DNA from: VXYL01 sp965199945
Lineage (GTDB): Bacteria; Pseudomonadota; Gammaproteobacteria; Pseudomonadales; Azotimanducaceae
Assembly: GCA_965199945.1 (NCBI GenBank)
Contig: OZ241354.1
Location: 2,976,001 to 3,040,000, forward strand
Length of the DNA stretch: 64,000 bases
Direction: 5' to 3'
Shown: piece by piece, positions 44,465 through 53,457 of the stretch
Layout: the number at the start of each line of letters is the position of its first letter
How positions within the stretch are numbered: position 1 is the first letter of the stretch
Translations under genes and position numbers: made by a program
The notes under the pieces: generated by a model
The model's database searches: none
What the model was told of the DNA's origin: nothing
What the model saw: the letters and a program-made list of their open reading frames with translations, nothing else

Positions 44465-45902
44465 GCGCCTGTTCCGTGCCTTGCGTTGTCACTTCTTCGA
44501 GGGTCTCGTACTTGCGCCTCGCAACGCGATATTCCTCCTGCAGCGCCAGAATGGCGTGGTTCACCTTGTCCGCCACACCTGCGAGGCTCGTTTTGTCCGG
44601 AGGGGTAAACAGGGGTGGCTCCAAGATCTCATCGTCAACTCGGACGGTGTCGTTGAAGTGGGGTGGGAGCGGCAGGGAACGGGCCCCCTTGTTGGCCGTG
44701 CGATACGCCTCGAGCAGGAAGTCCAAGTCGTGCTGGTATTGGCTTAGATTCGTGGGATAGTCCTGTACCAGTCTTTCCCCCCGTATGCAGATCTCTCGCC
44801 ACTTGCCTTGCGTCACGACCAGTTTATGGCGGATGTCCTCCAGTTTGGAAATGTGGGCCTTCTGGATCTCTTCCAGGCCGTCCTGTTCGCGCTGGTACGC
44901 CTGCTTGTAGTCCTCCTTCAGGCCACTTAGCTGTCTCTCCAGCTGGCCGTAGCCCGGATAGGCGTCGTCCCGCTGGTACCACTTCCACGCGCCGATGCCG
45001 AAGCAAGCAATGCCCAGCAGGACGAGCAACGCGGTTTGGAAGGATGCCAGATCGAGAGGACCATCCACCAAGCGCTGCAGCGCGTCGTTGCCTAGCGTGA
45101 GGAAGTCGGCGGACGGGTCATTTACCGACGCCTGCATGCTGTTGCGGAAGTGGCCCACCGCCAGATTGAAGGCCAGGACCGGCATGACCGCAACAACGAT
45201 GCCAAACCACGCGACAACCTTGCGCCAAGCCGCCACATGGTTGCGTTGGCGCAACAACTCGCCCACGACTAGCCCCAGAAACACTACGTTGACGCAGCTA
45301 ATGAGCGCCATCTGCATCGTCGAACCGAGCAGCCCGAAGGGATTGACTTCCATCAGCAGGGACGCGTTGAGGATGATCTCGATCACGAAGCAGACGACGA
45401 TGTAGCGGAGCGCCGTACGCCGGTGCGAATAGTCCGCGATCCTCGTCAGTCCGGCGCGTTGTCGGAACCGCTCGAACTCCGCGCTCCCCTCGCGGACCAG
45501 CTTCTTTTCGTCCGAGAGCCGACTGCGGCCGGCGTCGTTGCCTCGCTCGATCGCGATCTCCGCCTCCCGCTTCTGTTCGTCAACTTCGTTCTCCAAGATG
45601 CGCAGTTCGTCGTCGTCCTCCATGTTGGCGAGGTCGCGTTCGAGGTCCGATAGATGGCCGCTGACGTTTGCGCGGCAGATGCGCCCGCGACGATTCACCC
45701 AGTCCACGATCTGAGACTCAACCGCGTCCAGCCCATCATCCTCTGCGGCGGGCTGATTCTCCTTGCCGCGGCTCTCGCCTTGGTCCTCGATTCGGTGATC
45801 CTTGAGCCACTGCTTCAGATCTAGCTGGACGTATTGATCCTTCTCCCGATTGAAGCCGGGAATGTTGTCCCAAGTCGAGTTCTTGGCAGAGATCACGCGC
45901 AT
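44448..45902 (-). CDS. four-TM coiled-coil protein (cluster gene 1)
   Basis: 484 residues from ATG at 45902. The cytoplasmic N-terminal part (about 1-155) is charged and partly coiled coil (DLERDLANMEDDDELRILEN). Four membrane helices lie at about 165-187, 195-223, 228-255 and 290-310. A second coiled coil (YGQLERQLSGLKEDYKQAYQ and on) and a helical tail complete it. I do not recognise a family. A longer form from GTG at 45950 is possible. It opens the overlapping four-gene operon and may be its membrane scaffold or effector. Confidence 0.7.
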   Translation of the reverse strand: MRVISAKNSTWDNIPGFNREKDQYVQLDLKQWLKDHRIEDQGESRGKENQPAAEDDGLDAVESQIVDWVNRRGRICRANVSGHLSDLERDLANMEDDDELRILENEVDEQKREAEIAIERGNDAGRSRLSDEKKLVREGSAEFERFRQRAGLTRIADYSHRRTALRYIVVCFVIEIILNASLLMEVNPFGLLGSTMQMALISCVNVVFLGLVVGELLRQRNHVAAWRKVVAWFGIVVAVMPVLAFNLAVGHFRNSMQASVNDPSADFLTLGNDALQRLVDGPLDLASFQTALLVLLGIACFGIGAWKWYQRDDAYPGYGQLERQLSGLKEDYKQAYQREQDGLEEIQKAHISKLEDIRHKLVVTQGKWREICIRGERLVQDYPTNLSQYQHDLDFLLEAYRTANKGARSLPLPPHFNDTVRVDDEILEPPLFTPPDKTSLAGVADKVNHAILALQEEYRVARRKYETLEEVTTQGTEQARELAA

Positions 45903-45959
45903 CGCCCCAGTGGTCGGAAGTTCACATGCAAAGCGCCGAAAGCGTACCACTATTCGAAG

Positions 45960-48062
45960 TCAGAAGCGCGGCGATTCGCGCTCGAGATTCAGCCAAGCGC
46001 GTTCCGCGTCGCCGAGCTCGACCGTCAGCGCCGCGAGCGAACTGCGGGTTTCGGCGAGGGTGCGCGGGCCGATGAGGGCGAAGCAGGGGAAGGGCTGGTT
46101 CAGGACGTAGGCCAGGGCGATGGCGATGGGTGAGATGCCGCGTTCTTCGGCCAGTTCCACGGCGCGTTGGCGGCGCTTGAAGTTGTCCTCGGCGAACCAG
46201 CAGCGGCGCATCTCGTCGTCGCTTGGTTGATTGCCGAAGCCGGCGTCCACGTTCGAGGCGCGGTCGTCGCGCACGGCGTCGAAGCGCGGGGTGAAAAAGC
46301 CGCGCGCTTGGCTGGACCACGGCAAGAGCGGCATTTGCTGCGCTTCGAGCCATGTTCGCCAGTCGGCTGTGGACGCGGCGACGCAGCCTGGCCACACCGG
46401 GTCCACCATGCGCGCCAGGCTGAAGTTGTTGGAGACGGCCGCGAAGGGCGCGAGGCCGCGCTCGGTCGCCAGCGCGTTGGCTTCCTGGACGCGGGGCAGC
46501 GTCCAGTTCGAAGCGCCGAATGCCTTGATGCGCCCGCGGCGCTGCTCGGCGTTCAGCGCGTCCAGCCATTCGTCCACGCCCACGTCGGCGTTGTCGCGGT
46601 GCAGGAAGTAGAGATCGACGTAGCCCGTTTGCAGGCGTTCCAAGGTGATGTCGAGTTGCGGCCCCACGCGGGCCGGGAAGTTCGCCGGCGTGTGGGCGCC
46701 CTTGCCGATGACGACCGTCTCCTCGCGCACGCCGCGATTTTTCATCCACGCGCCGAGCAGGGCTTCCATGCGCCCGCCGCCGTAGATGTGCGCGGTGTCG
46801 AAGGTGTTGCCGGCGTACTCGAAGTAGTTGTCGAACATCACCGCGGCGTGTTTCGGCGTCGGCTGGTTGTCGCAGCCCATGACGAGCTTGGAGACGGACT
46901 TGTCCAAGCCCTCGATGCGCGCCTTGGCGATGGCGTTGCGGCGCACGGAGAGCGGGCGGCCGTGAACCGGTACGGTCTGCTGCTCGGCGCGCTCGAAATC
47001 GAAGGACACGCCGGCGCTGCGGCGCCATTCGTCGAGCGCCTTCGCCTGGCCGAGGCTGTCCTGCCACGTCATGTGCGGGCACTCCACTTCGCCCGCCTTG
47101 AGCGCGGCGGCGACCGCATCGACCTCGAGGACGTAGATCGGCTTGGCCGTGCCGCCGACGGTCTCGCGCTTTCCTTGGCGAATCAGCTCGAACTCCCAGG
47201 TGCCGTCGGGGCGACTGCCGAGGCGCCGCGCGACGGCCTGGATCAATCGCTGGCGAAAGCGCAGCCGAGACCACTCGCGGTTGCCGAACCACGGCGCCGT
47301 GAGGTGGATCGACCCCTTGGAACCGAAGATGCGCACCGTGTTGTCGAGGGGCAGCGACACGGCGGTGGAAACCCGGGCGATCAGTCCGCTTGGAAACTCG
47401 AGCAGACCCGACGCCCAGCGATCCACGCCCGTCTCGCCCAACGCGGCGAAACCAGCGATTCGCGCCGGCTCTTCGCCGGCGATCAGCCGCGCCATGGAGA
47501 CCGGATAGCAGCCGACGTCCATGATGCCGCCGCCGGCCAGCTCGTTGCTGTGCAGCCGGCTCTCGGGATTGAACGGCGAGGCGAAGCCGTGGCTGGCGTC
47601 GATCTGGCGCACCTCGCCGATGGCGCCGTCGCGCACAAGCTGCACCACCTTCGCCGTCTGCGGATGAACGCGGTACATGAACGCCTCCATCAGGAAGCGC
47701 CGATGGAAGGTGGCCGTTTCCACCATCGCCATCGCTTCCGGATGGTTCACGCCCAGCGGCTTCTCGCACAGCACGGCCTTGCCAACCTCCAGCGCCTTGA
47801 TCGTCCACTCGGCGTGCTGCGGATGCGGCGTGGAGACGTAGATCGCGTCCACGGCGTCGTCGGCGAGCAGCGCGTCGTAGCTGCCGTGGGCGCGGATGCC
47901 GCCGTAGTTCGCGGCGAAGGCATCCGCCGCGGCCTGGGTTCGGCTGCCGACGGCGACGAGTTCGCTCGTCTTGGATTCGGCAATCGCGTCGGCCAGCTTG
48001 GCGGCGATCCTGCCGGTTGCCAGGATGCCCCAGCGCACTTGCTCGTTGTTGGCGTTGGCCAT
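45960..48062 (-). CDS. Gfo/Idh/MocA oxidoreductase fused to aldo/keto reductase
   Basis: 700-residue two-enzyme protein. Residues about 1-395 are a Gfo/Idh/MocA dehydrogenase: VRWGILATGRIAAKLADAI binds NAD(P), VLCEKPLGVN carries the EKP motif, and GGGIMDVGCYPVSMARL the catalytic region. Residues about 400-700 are an aldo/keto reductase, with FDTAHIYGGG (catalytic Asp and Tyr), DLYFLHRDN and FGASNWTLPRVQEA. The ATG at 48062 gives the natural start. The two normally separate reductases in one chain suggest sequential reactions on a sugar or inositol derivative (inference). It lies 57 bases behind the upstream end of the four-gene cluster, same strand. Confidence 0.88.
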   Translation of the reverse strand: MANANNEQVRWGILATGRIAAKLADAIAESKTSELVAVGSRTQAAADAFAANYGGIRAHGSYDALLADDAVDAIYVSTPHPQHAEWTIKALEVGKAVLCEKPLGVNHPEAMAMVETATFHRRFLMEAFMYRVHPQTAKVVQLVRDGAIGEVRQIDASHGFASPFNPESRLHSNELAGGGIMDVGCYPVSMARLIAGEEPARIAGFAALGETGVDRWASGLLEFPSGLIARVSTAVSLPLDNTVRIFGSKGSIHLTAPWFGNREWSRLRFRQRLIQAVARRLGSRPDGTWEFELIRQGKRETVGGTAKPIYVLEVDAVAAALKAGEVECPHMTWQDSLGQAKALDEWRRSAGVSFDFERAEQQTVPVHGRPLSVRRNAIAKARIEGLDKSVSKLVMGCDNQPTPKHAAVMFDNYFEYAGNTFDTAHIYGGGRMEALLGAWMKNRGVREETVVIGKGAHTPANFPARVGPQLDITLERLQTGYVDLYFLHRDNADVGVDEWLDALNAEQRRGRIKAFGASNWTLPRVQEANALATERGLAPFAAVSNNFSLARMVDPVWPGCVAASTADWRTWLEAQQMPLLPWSSQARGFFTPRFDAVRDDRASNVDAGFGNQPSDDEMRRCWFAEDNFKRRQRAVELAEERGISPIAIALAYVLNQPFPCFALIGPRTLAETRSSLAALTVELGDAERAWLNLERESPRF

Positions 48063-48195
48063 CGCTTCTCGTCCCACGCTGTCGCACACGTCCCGGTGCG
48101 CCATCATAGTGCGCCGCCCGGCTCGGTGCTGAAGGTGGCCCGACGGCAAGCGAGTTAGGCTTGCGGTTTGCAGCGCGTGGACGAGAGGGTACTGA

Positions 48196-49218
48196 ATGGC
48201 GGTCAAGGGCAGCCGAAGATCCGCACCGGCGCTGTTGTCGGTGGTCGTTCCCTGCTTCAACGAGGAAGCCGTGGTTGCCGAAACACACCGGCAACTCAGG
48301 ACCGTACTCGACGATTTGGAAGGATTCGACTTCGAGATCGTCTACGTGGACGACGGCAGCGACGACGCCACGCTCGACCTGCTGCGCCGCATCCAGAAGA
48401 ACGACAGCCGCGTGCGCGTCGTCTCCCTGTCGCGCAACTTCGGCCACCAAGTCGCCGTTGTCGCCGGCTTGGGCGAGGCGCTAGGCGACGCGGTTGCCGT
48501 CATCGACGCGGATTTGCAGGATCCGCCGGACGTCATTGCGGAGATGGCCGCGCGTTGGCGCGACGGCGTGGACGTCGCCTACGGCGCGCGCACCGAACGC
48601 GCTGGCGAGACCGGCGTCAAGCTGTGGGCGGCCGGGGCCTTCTACCGGCTCTTCAACAAGCTCTCCGATACGCCCATTCCGCTCGACGCAGGCGACTTCC
48701 GACTCATCGACCGCCGGGTCGTCGATGCCCTGCTGTCGATGCCGGAACGCGATCTCCTGCTGCGCGGCATGGTGGCGTGGACCGGTTTCCGACAGGAGGC
48801 AGTGCCCTTTCGGCGTGCGCCAAGGCACGCCGGCAAGACGAAGTATCCGCTGTGGAAGATGCTGCGCTTGGCCGTGGACGGCGTTCTTTCCTTCTCGCGG
48901 CTGCCGCTGCGAATCGCCACCTGGATCGGCTTGCTGGCGGCTGGCGCGGGCGTGGTCGGAGTTGGCTGTGCGCTCATGGCGCGCCTGTTCACTGGCATTT
49001 GGACGAGCGGCTGGACTGCGGTGCTCTTCGCCGTTCTTTTCGTCGGCGGCGTACAGATGATGCTCCTGGGTCTGCTCGGCGAGTACGTGGGACGCATCTA
49101 CGGGGAAGTGAAGCGGCGGCCGCTGTATTTCGTGAAGGAACGCCTTGGGTTTCCGCAACCGCCGGCAAACGGGCCGGGTGGCCGCCACAAGACGCACCGG
49201 TGCCGAGAGGAAGCATGA
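48196..49218 (+). CDS. family 2 glycosyltransferase, polyprenyl-phosphate (GtrB/ArnC-like)
   Basis: 340 residues. GT-A domain (about 12-235) with SVVVPCFNEE, EIVYVDDGS, DADLQDPP (metal-binding) and GDFRLIDRRVVDAL. Two C-terminal membrane helices (about 240-265 and 275-300). This is the architecture of DPM1/GtrB/ArnC enzymes that load a sugar onto polyprenyl phosphate. The following GT39-like gene would use such a donor, so the two probably work together in modifying an envelope polymer. Divergent from the fusion gene, with 133 bases between them. Confidence 0.92.
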   Translation: MAVKGSRRSAPALLSVVVPCFNEEAVVAETHRQLRTVLDDLEGFDFEIVYVDDGSDDATLDLLRRIQKNDSRVRVVSLSRNFGHQVAVVAGLGEALGDAVAVIDADLQDPPDVIAEMAARWRDGVDVAYGARTERAGETGVKLWAAGAFYRLFNKLSDTPIPLDAGDFRLIDRRVVDALLSMPERDLLLRGMVAWTGFRQEAVPFRRAPRHAGKTKYPLWKMLRLAVDGVLSFSRLPLRIATWIGLLAAGAGVVGVGCALMARLFTGIWTSGWTAVLFAVLFVGGVQMMLLGLLGEYVGRIYGEVKRRPLYFVKERLGFPQPPANGPGGRHKTHRCREEA

Positions 49219-49281
49219 GCGAGGGCTGTCGGGACGCTGGGCCTTAGTTCGGGCGTGGGGAGCATTGCAGTCGAATCGACC

Positions 49282-50910
49282 ATGCCACTTTACTCCTTCT
49301 TCTCGCGCGTTCGCGGTGCGTTGCGACACCTGCTTCTGCCTGGCGATTCCGCCGCTGAAAACGCGCTGTTTCTCGGCCTGATCCTTGTCGGCGCCGCGGT
49401 GCGGCTCGTCTGGCTGGGCGATGTGCCGCTGGGGCTGAACCAGGACGAAGCGTCCATCGGCTACGAAGCCTGGGCCCTGCTCGAACACGGCATGGATCGG
49501 CACGGCTACCGCTACCCCGTCCACTTCGTCTCCTGGGGCTCGGGCCAGAACGCCCTCTACGCCTACCTTGCAATGCCGTTCATCGAGTTCCTTGGATTGA
49601 ACGTGCTGGCCGTGCGTCTGCCGCAGGCGCTATTGGGCGTGGCCGCGCTGTTCGCGATGTACGCCGTCGGCCGGCGACTGGTCGACGGGCGCTTCGCCCT
49701 CTGCGCCCTGTTCGTACTCGCCATTTCGCCGTGGCACATCATGCTGAGCCGTTGGGGCCTGGAGTCCAACCTCCTCCCCGTGCTCGTGCTGTTCGCCTTC
49801 GCCCTTCTGCTGCGGGGGCTGGAGCGGCCGCGCTGCATCGTTCCCGCGTTCGTTTTCCTTTCCTTGGCGCTCTACGCCTACGGCACCGCCTACGTCTTCG
49901 TGCCGCTGCTTATGCTCGGCATCCTCGCCTACGGCTGGCGCCGCCACTTCGCGGATCTTCGGCACTGGATCGTCGGCTTGGCGGCGATGGCGCTGGTCGC
50001 GCTTCCCATCGGTCTGTTCCTGATGGTCAACCTCTTCAAACTGCCCGCCATCGCGCTGCCGCTGCTCTCCATGCCGCGCTACACCGGGCGATCGAGGCTC
50101 GTCTCGGAGAGCGTGTTCTTCGCGGAGAATCCGTTTGGCGAACTTCTGCGCAACGTCAAGCGCGCGTTCGACATCCTCGTCGTGGACGGACACGCTTCCT
50201 ACGTCCACAACGCGCTGCCCGAGTTCGGCTACTTCTACCACCCGGTGGGCTTGTGCATCGCGTTGGCTGGCGCCTGCTTCATGGCGTGGCACCTGATCTC
50301 TGGCCGCCGCCCTCGGCACCTTCTGGTTTTCGTCTGGCTCGGCGCTGCAATCGTCGCGGCGACGTTGACGGAACCCCACCTGCAGCGGCTCAACCTCGTG
50401 TTCTTCCCCCTACTGCTGTGTGCGGCGTACGGCCTCTACGGCGTCGCCACGAGCGGCGTCCGTTGGATTGACAGGACGGCGAGCGTCCTGCGCATTGCCG
50501 CGCTGGCCTACCTGGCGTTCTCGTTTGCCGCCTTCGCCCGCCACTACTTCACGGAACACAGCCGGCACTCCTTCGACGCGCCGCCGTCCTACGCCCAGGC
50601 GCTCGCCCACGTCGTCGCGCACGCCGAGCCGGATGACGCCATCTACGTGCCGAAGAACCCCGTCTATACGGCCGTCCTGTTCTACGACCCGCCGAACCCG
50701 CGCCTATTTCTGGACACGGTGCAATTCGAGAAGATGCATGTCGTGTTTCAGCAACCTACGTCGTTCGGCAGATACCGGATCGGCATCGACGCCGAAGCCG
50801 TCGAGAACGGCGACGCCTTCGTCGTTTGGGCGGAGGATGCGCCGATGTTCCCGGCCGCGACGTTCGACGTCACGCCGTTCGATCGCTTCAGCGCGGTGAT
50901 CCGGCGGTAG
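49282..50910 (+). CDS. GT39/ArnT-like membrane glycosyltransferase
   Basis: 542-residue integral membrane protein with about 10-12 hydrophobic helices. The first periplasmic loop reads GLNQDEASIGYEAWALLEHG, containing the Asp-Glu pair that is catalytic in the GT-C (ArnT/PMT/GT39) fold. FVSWGSGQNALYAYLAMPF and SPWHIMLSRWGLESNL are further typical loops. The C-terminal 100 residues form a soluble domain. It would transfer a sugar from polyprenyl phosphate made by the preceding gene to lipid or protein. ATG at 49282 is chosen; GTG at 49255 is possible. Confidence 0.88.
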   Translation: MPLYSFFSRVRGALRHLLLPGDSAAENALFLGLILVGAAVRLVWLGDVPLGLNQDEASIGYEAWALLEHGMDRHGYRYPVHFVSWGSGQNALYAYLAMPFIEFLGLNVLAVRLPQALLGVAALFAMYAVGRRLVDGRFALCALFVLAISPWHIMLSRWGLESNLLPVLVLFAFALLLRGLERPRCIVPAFVFLSLALYAYGTAYVFVPLLMLGILAYGWRRHFADLRHWIVGLAAMALVALPIGLFLMVNLFKLPAIALPLLSMPRYTGRSRLVSESVFFAENPFGELLRNVKRAFDILVVDGHASYVHNALPEFGYFYHPVGLCIALAGACFMAWHLISGRRPRHLLVFVWLGAAIVAATLTEPHLQRLNLVFFPLLLCAAYGLYGVATSGVRWIDRTASVLRIAALAYLAFSFAAFARHYFTEHSRHSFDAPPSYAQALAHVVAHAEPDDAIYVPKNPVYTAVLFYDPPNPRLFLDTVQFEKMHVVFQQPTSFGRYRIGIDAEAVENGDAFVVWAEDAPMFPAATFDVTPFDRFSAVIRR

Positions 50911-51065
50911 ATGGCCAGTGAGGGGGCTGCTGCTGGCGTTCTCGTGCTTGACAGTCGCGGTGGTCTTGGAGACTCTGCGTAGGAACCAGCGCTGGATGTA
51001 CACATTGCGGCAGTTTGCAGCACTCGACGAGATCAGCCTTGCCTTCGTCCCATAAAGCCACGCCC

Positions 51066-51524
51066 GTGGACGTGCGCCGCCCTTGGCGCAGATGCTGCGC
51101 GCTTGCGCTGTGCGCGGTCGTGTTGGCCGCCTGCGAGCCGGTGTTCGTGTTCGCCGGCGGCAGGGTCGGCGGCGTCGAGGAGGCGCCGCCGGCGGACTGG
51201 GGCTTCGCCGAGAGCGTGGATACCGTGCAGGTCGAGACGCGCCCGGCGGATCCTTATTCGGTGAACGTCTGGGGCGTCGGCATGGGCGCGCGCTTCTACG
51301 TCGCCGCGTCGGACGGCGCGGACGCCCGCTGGGCGCAGGCCATCGAGGCCGACTCCCGTGTGCGCTTGAAGGTCGGCGAGCGCGTCTTCCCCTTGGCCGC
51401 CGAGCGCGTTCTCGACGCAGCGGAGTTGAACGATGTCGCCACGGCCTACGCCGCCAAGTACGACACCGATCGAGAGCAGAGCTTCGTGGACGCGGCCTGG
51501 GTCTACCGGCTGTCGCCGCGATGA
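51066..51524 (+). CDS. small lipoprotein, possible PNPOx-like fold
   Basis: 152 residues from GTG at 51066, with a basic n-region and lipobox VLAAC. After the Cys comes GRVGGVEEAPP, then a part that looks beta-rich (DPYSVNVWGVGMGARFYVAA, VRLKVGERVFPL), with a spacing that recalls split-barrel flavin-reductase or PNPOx-like proteins. This is weak. Its stop overlaps the start of the CDP-alcohol phosphatidyltransferase (ATGA), so it may serve the envelope. A TTG upstream at 51015 is an alternative start. Confidence 0.6.
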   Translation: MDVRRPWRRCCALALCAVVLAACEPVFVFAGGRVGGVEEAPPADWGFAESVDTVQVETRPADPYSVNVWGVGMGARFYVAASDGADARWAQAIEADSRVRLKVGERVFPLAAERVLDAAELNDVATAYAAKYDTDREQSFVDAAWVYRLSPR

Positions 51525-52135
51525 CGGACGCGGCGCAGCGCGCGGTTGCGGCGGATGTGCGCGCGAACGCGCCGGCGGCCTGGCTGACGCTTGCCAATCT
51601 CATCTCGCTGGCGCGTCTCGGCGTGGCCACGCCGGTCTCGGTGTACGCCGTGCTCGCCGGCCGTTGGCCGCTGGCGGCGGGGGTCTTCGCGGCAGCGGTG
51701 GCAAGCGACTTCGCGGACGGATTCGTGGCCCGCCGGCGCCGCACGGTCTCTGCCCTCGGCGGCGTGTTCGACCACACGGCGGACGCGCTCTACGTTGCCG
51801 CGACCCTCTGGGCGCTCGCCTACGCCGAAGCGCAGAACCGCGCCGACGTCGTGCCCGGCATCCTGCCGCTCTTCATCGTGCTGGCGTTTCTGCAGTACCT
51901 GCTCGACTCGAGGGCGCTGGCTGGCCAGCCGCTTCGCACCAGCAGACTGGGCCGCGTCAACGGCATCGCCTACTTCGCCATCGCCGGCGTGGTGCTGATC
52001 CGCAATGCGCTGGAGGTCTCCTGGCTGCCGGACGAAGCCATCTACTGGGCCGGGCTGGCGATCCTGCTCTCCACGCTGGCGTCGATGTTCGACCGCCTGT
52101 GCACGCTGCTGAAGACCCAGGCCGAGCGCGCCTAG
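51521..52135 (+). CDS. CDP-alcohol phosphatidyltransferase family protein
   Basis: 204-residue integral membrane enzyme. The signature Dx2DGx2ARx8Gx3Dx3D is complete (DFADGFVAR ... GGVFDHTAD) and places the two metal-binding Asp pairs and the catalytic last Asp. Six membrane helices are predicted from the hydrophobic pattern. It transfers a phosphatidyl group from CDP-diacylglycerol (or another CDP-alcohol) to an alcohol such as glycerol-phosphate or inositol-phosphate; which one is not decided by the motif. Coupled to the small lipoprotein gene. Confidence 0.9.
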   Translation: MTDAAQRAVAADVRANAPAAWLTLANLISLARLGVATPVSVYAVLAGRWPLAAGVFAAAVASDFADGFVARRRRTVSALGGVFDHTADALYVAATLWALAYAEAQNRADVVPGILPLFIVLAFLQYLLDSRALAGQPLRTSRLGRVNGIAYFAIAGVVLIRNALEVSWLPDEAIYWAGLAILLSTLASMFDRLCTLLKTQAERA

Positions 52136-52146
52136 CGCCTGTCGCC

Positions 52147-53457
52147 GTGCCAGACCGCGAACACCGCTCGCCGCGCGCCGCCGGCTTCGACACGCTGACG
52201 CTGCACGCCGGGCAGCAGCCGGACCCGGCGAGCGGCGCGCGCGCCACGCCGATCTACCAGTCCGCGGCGTTCGTCTTTCCAGACACCGACTTCGCCGCCG
52301 GCCTGTTCAACATCGAGCGGGCCGGCCACGTCTATTCGCGCCTCTCCAATCCGACCAACGCCGTGCTCGAAGAGCGCATCAGCGCCCTCGAAGGGGGCGT
52401 CGCCGCCATCGCCACGGCGAGCGGCCAAGCGGCGGTGCATCTGGCTGTCGCCACGCTGCTCGGCGCCGGCGACCACATCGTGGCGTCGCGTTCGCTCTAC
52501 GGCGGCACGCACAATCTTCTCGAATACACGCTGCCGCGCTTCGGCATCGAGACCACCTTCGTCGACCCGCGCTCGCCGGCGGCCTTCGCCGACGCCGTGC
52601 GCGACAACACGCGCTTGGTCTTCGGCGAGATCCTGGGCAACCCGGGCCTCGAAGTGCTCGACGTGCCCAAGGTCGCGGAGGCGACCCATGCGGCTGGCCT
52701 GCCGCTGATGGTGGATTCCACCTTCGCCACGCCCTATCTGTGTCGTCCCATCGCCCTCGGCGCGGACATCGTGATCCACTCGGCGACCAAGTTCCTCTCC
52801 GGCCACGGCATCGTCATCGGCGGCCTGGTGGTGGACGGCGGCACGTTCGATTGGGAGGCGTCGGGCAAGTTCCCGACGCTGGCCGCGCCGTACGACGGCT
52901 TTCACGGCCTCGTGTTCGCCGAAGAGTTCGGGCCGCAGGCATTCTCCGCGCGCGCCCGGCGAGAGGGCATTCGCGATTTCGGGGCCTGCATGGCGCCCAC
53001 CACCGCGTTCCACGTTCTGCAAGGGCTGGAGACGCTGCCGCTGCGCATGGCGCGGCACGTGGAGAACACCCGCGCGGTCGTTCGCCATCTGCTCGACCAC
53101 GACGCCGTCGCCTCGGTGAGCTACCCGGAACTTGAAGACCACCCGGACCACGATCTCGCCAAACGGCTGCTGCCGAAGGGCGCCGGCGCGGTGTTCAGTT
53201 TCGAGCTGAAGGGCGGTCGCGCCGCCGGCCGCGCCTTCATCGAAAGCCTGACGCTCATCTCCCATCTCGCCAACGTGGGCGATGCGAAATCCCTGGTGAT
53301 CCATCCGGCCAGCACGACCCACCACCGCATGTCCGCCGAGGCGCTGGCCGCGGCAGGCATCGGCGAGGGCATGGTGCGGCTCTCGGTCGGCCTCGAAGAC
53401 GCCCGCGACCTGATCGACGACCTGAACCGCGCTCTGCGCCGGGCGGCCCGCGCATGA
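52147..53457 (+). CDS. metY: O-acetylhomoserine aminocarboxypropyltransferase (sulfhydrylase)
   Basis: 436-residue PLP enzyme of the Cys/Met metabolism family. FDTLTLHAGQQPDP is the typical MetY start. ATPIYQSAAFVF, YSRLSNPTN and the PLP lysine in SATKFLSGHG follow, and SLVIHPASTTH lies near the C-terminus. The inserted stretch DWEASGKFPTL distinguishes MetY from the shorter MetB/MetC enzymes. It makes homocysteine directly from O-acetylhomoserine and sulfide. GTG start; the stop overlaps the alpha/beta hydrolase start (ATGA). Confidence 0.92.
   Translation: MPDREHRSPRAAGFDTLTLHAGQQPDPASGARATPIYQSAAFVFPDTDFAAGLFNIERAGHVYSRLSNPTNAVLEERISALEGGVAAIATASGQAAVHLAVATLLGAGDHIVASRSLYGGTHNLLEYTLPRFGIETTFVDPRSPAAFADAVRDNTRLVFGEILGNPGLEVLDVPKVAEATHAAGLPLMVDSTFATPYLCRPIALGADIVIHSATKFLSGHGIVIGGLVVDGGTFDWEASGKFPTLAAPYDGFHGLVFAEEFGPQAFSARARREGIRDFGACMAPTTAFHVLQGLETLPLRMARHVENTRAVVRHLLDHDAVASVSYPELEDHPDHDLAKRLLPKGAGAVFSFELKGGRAAGRAFIESLTLISHLANVGDAKSLVIHPASTTHHRMSAEALAAAGIGEGMVRLSVGLEDARDLIDDLNRALRRAARA

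Noticed and set aside
41251..45902. Complete Zorya system
   Set aside because: No ZorC, ZorD or ZorE-like gene is adjacent, and the fourth protein lacks an OmpA-like domain; only a general MotAB-like likeness is claimed.
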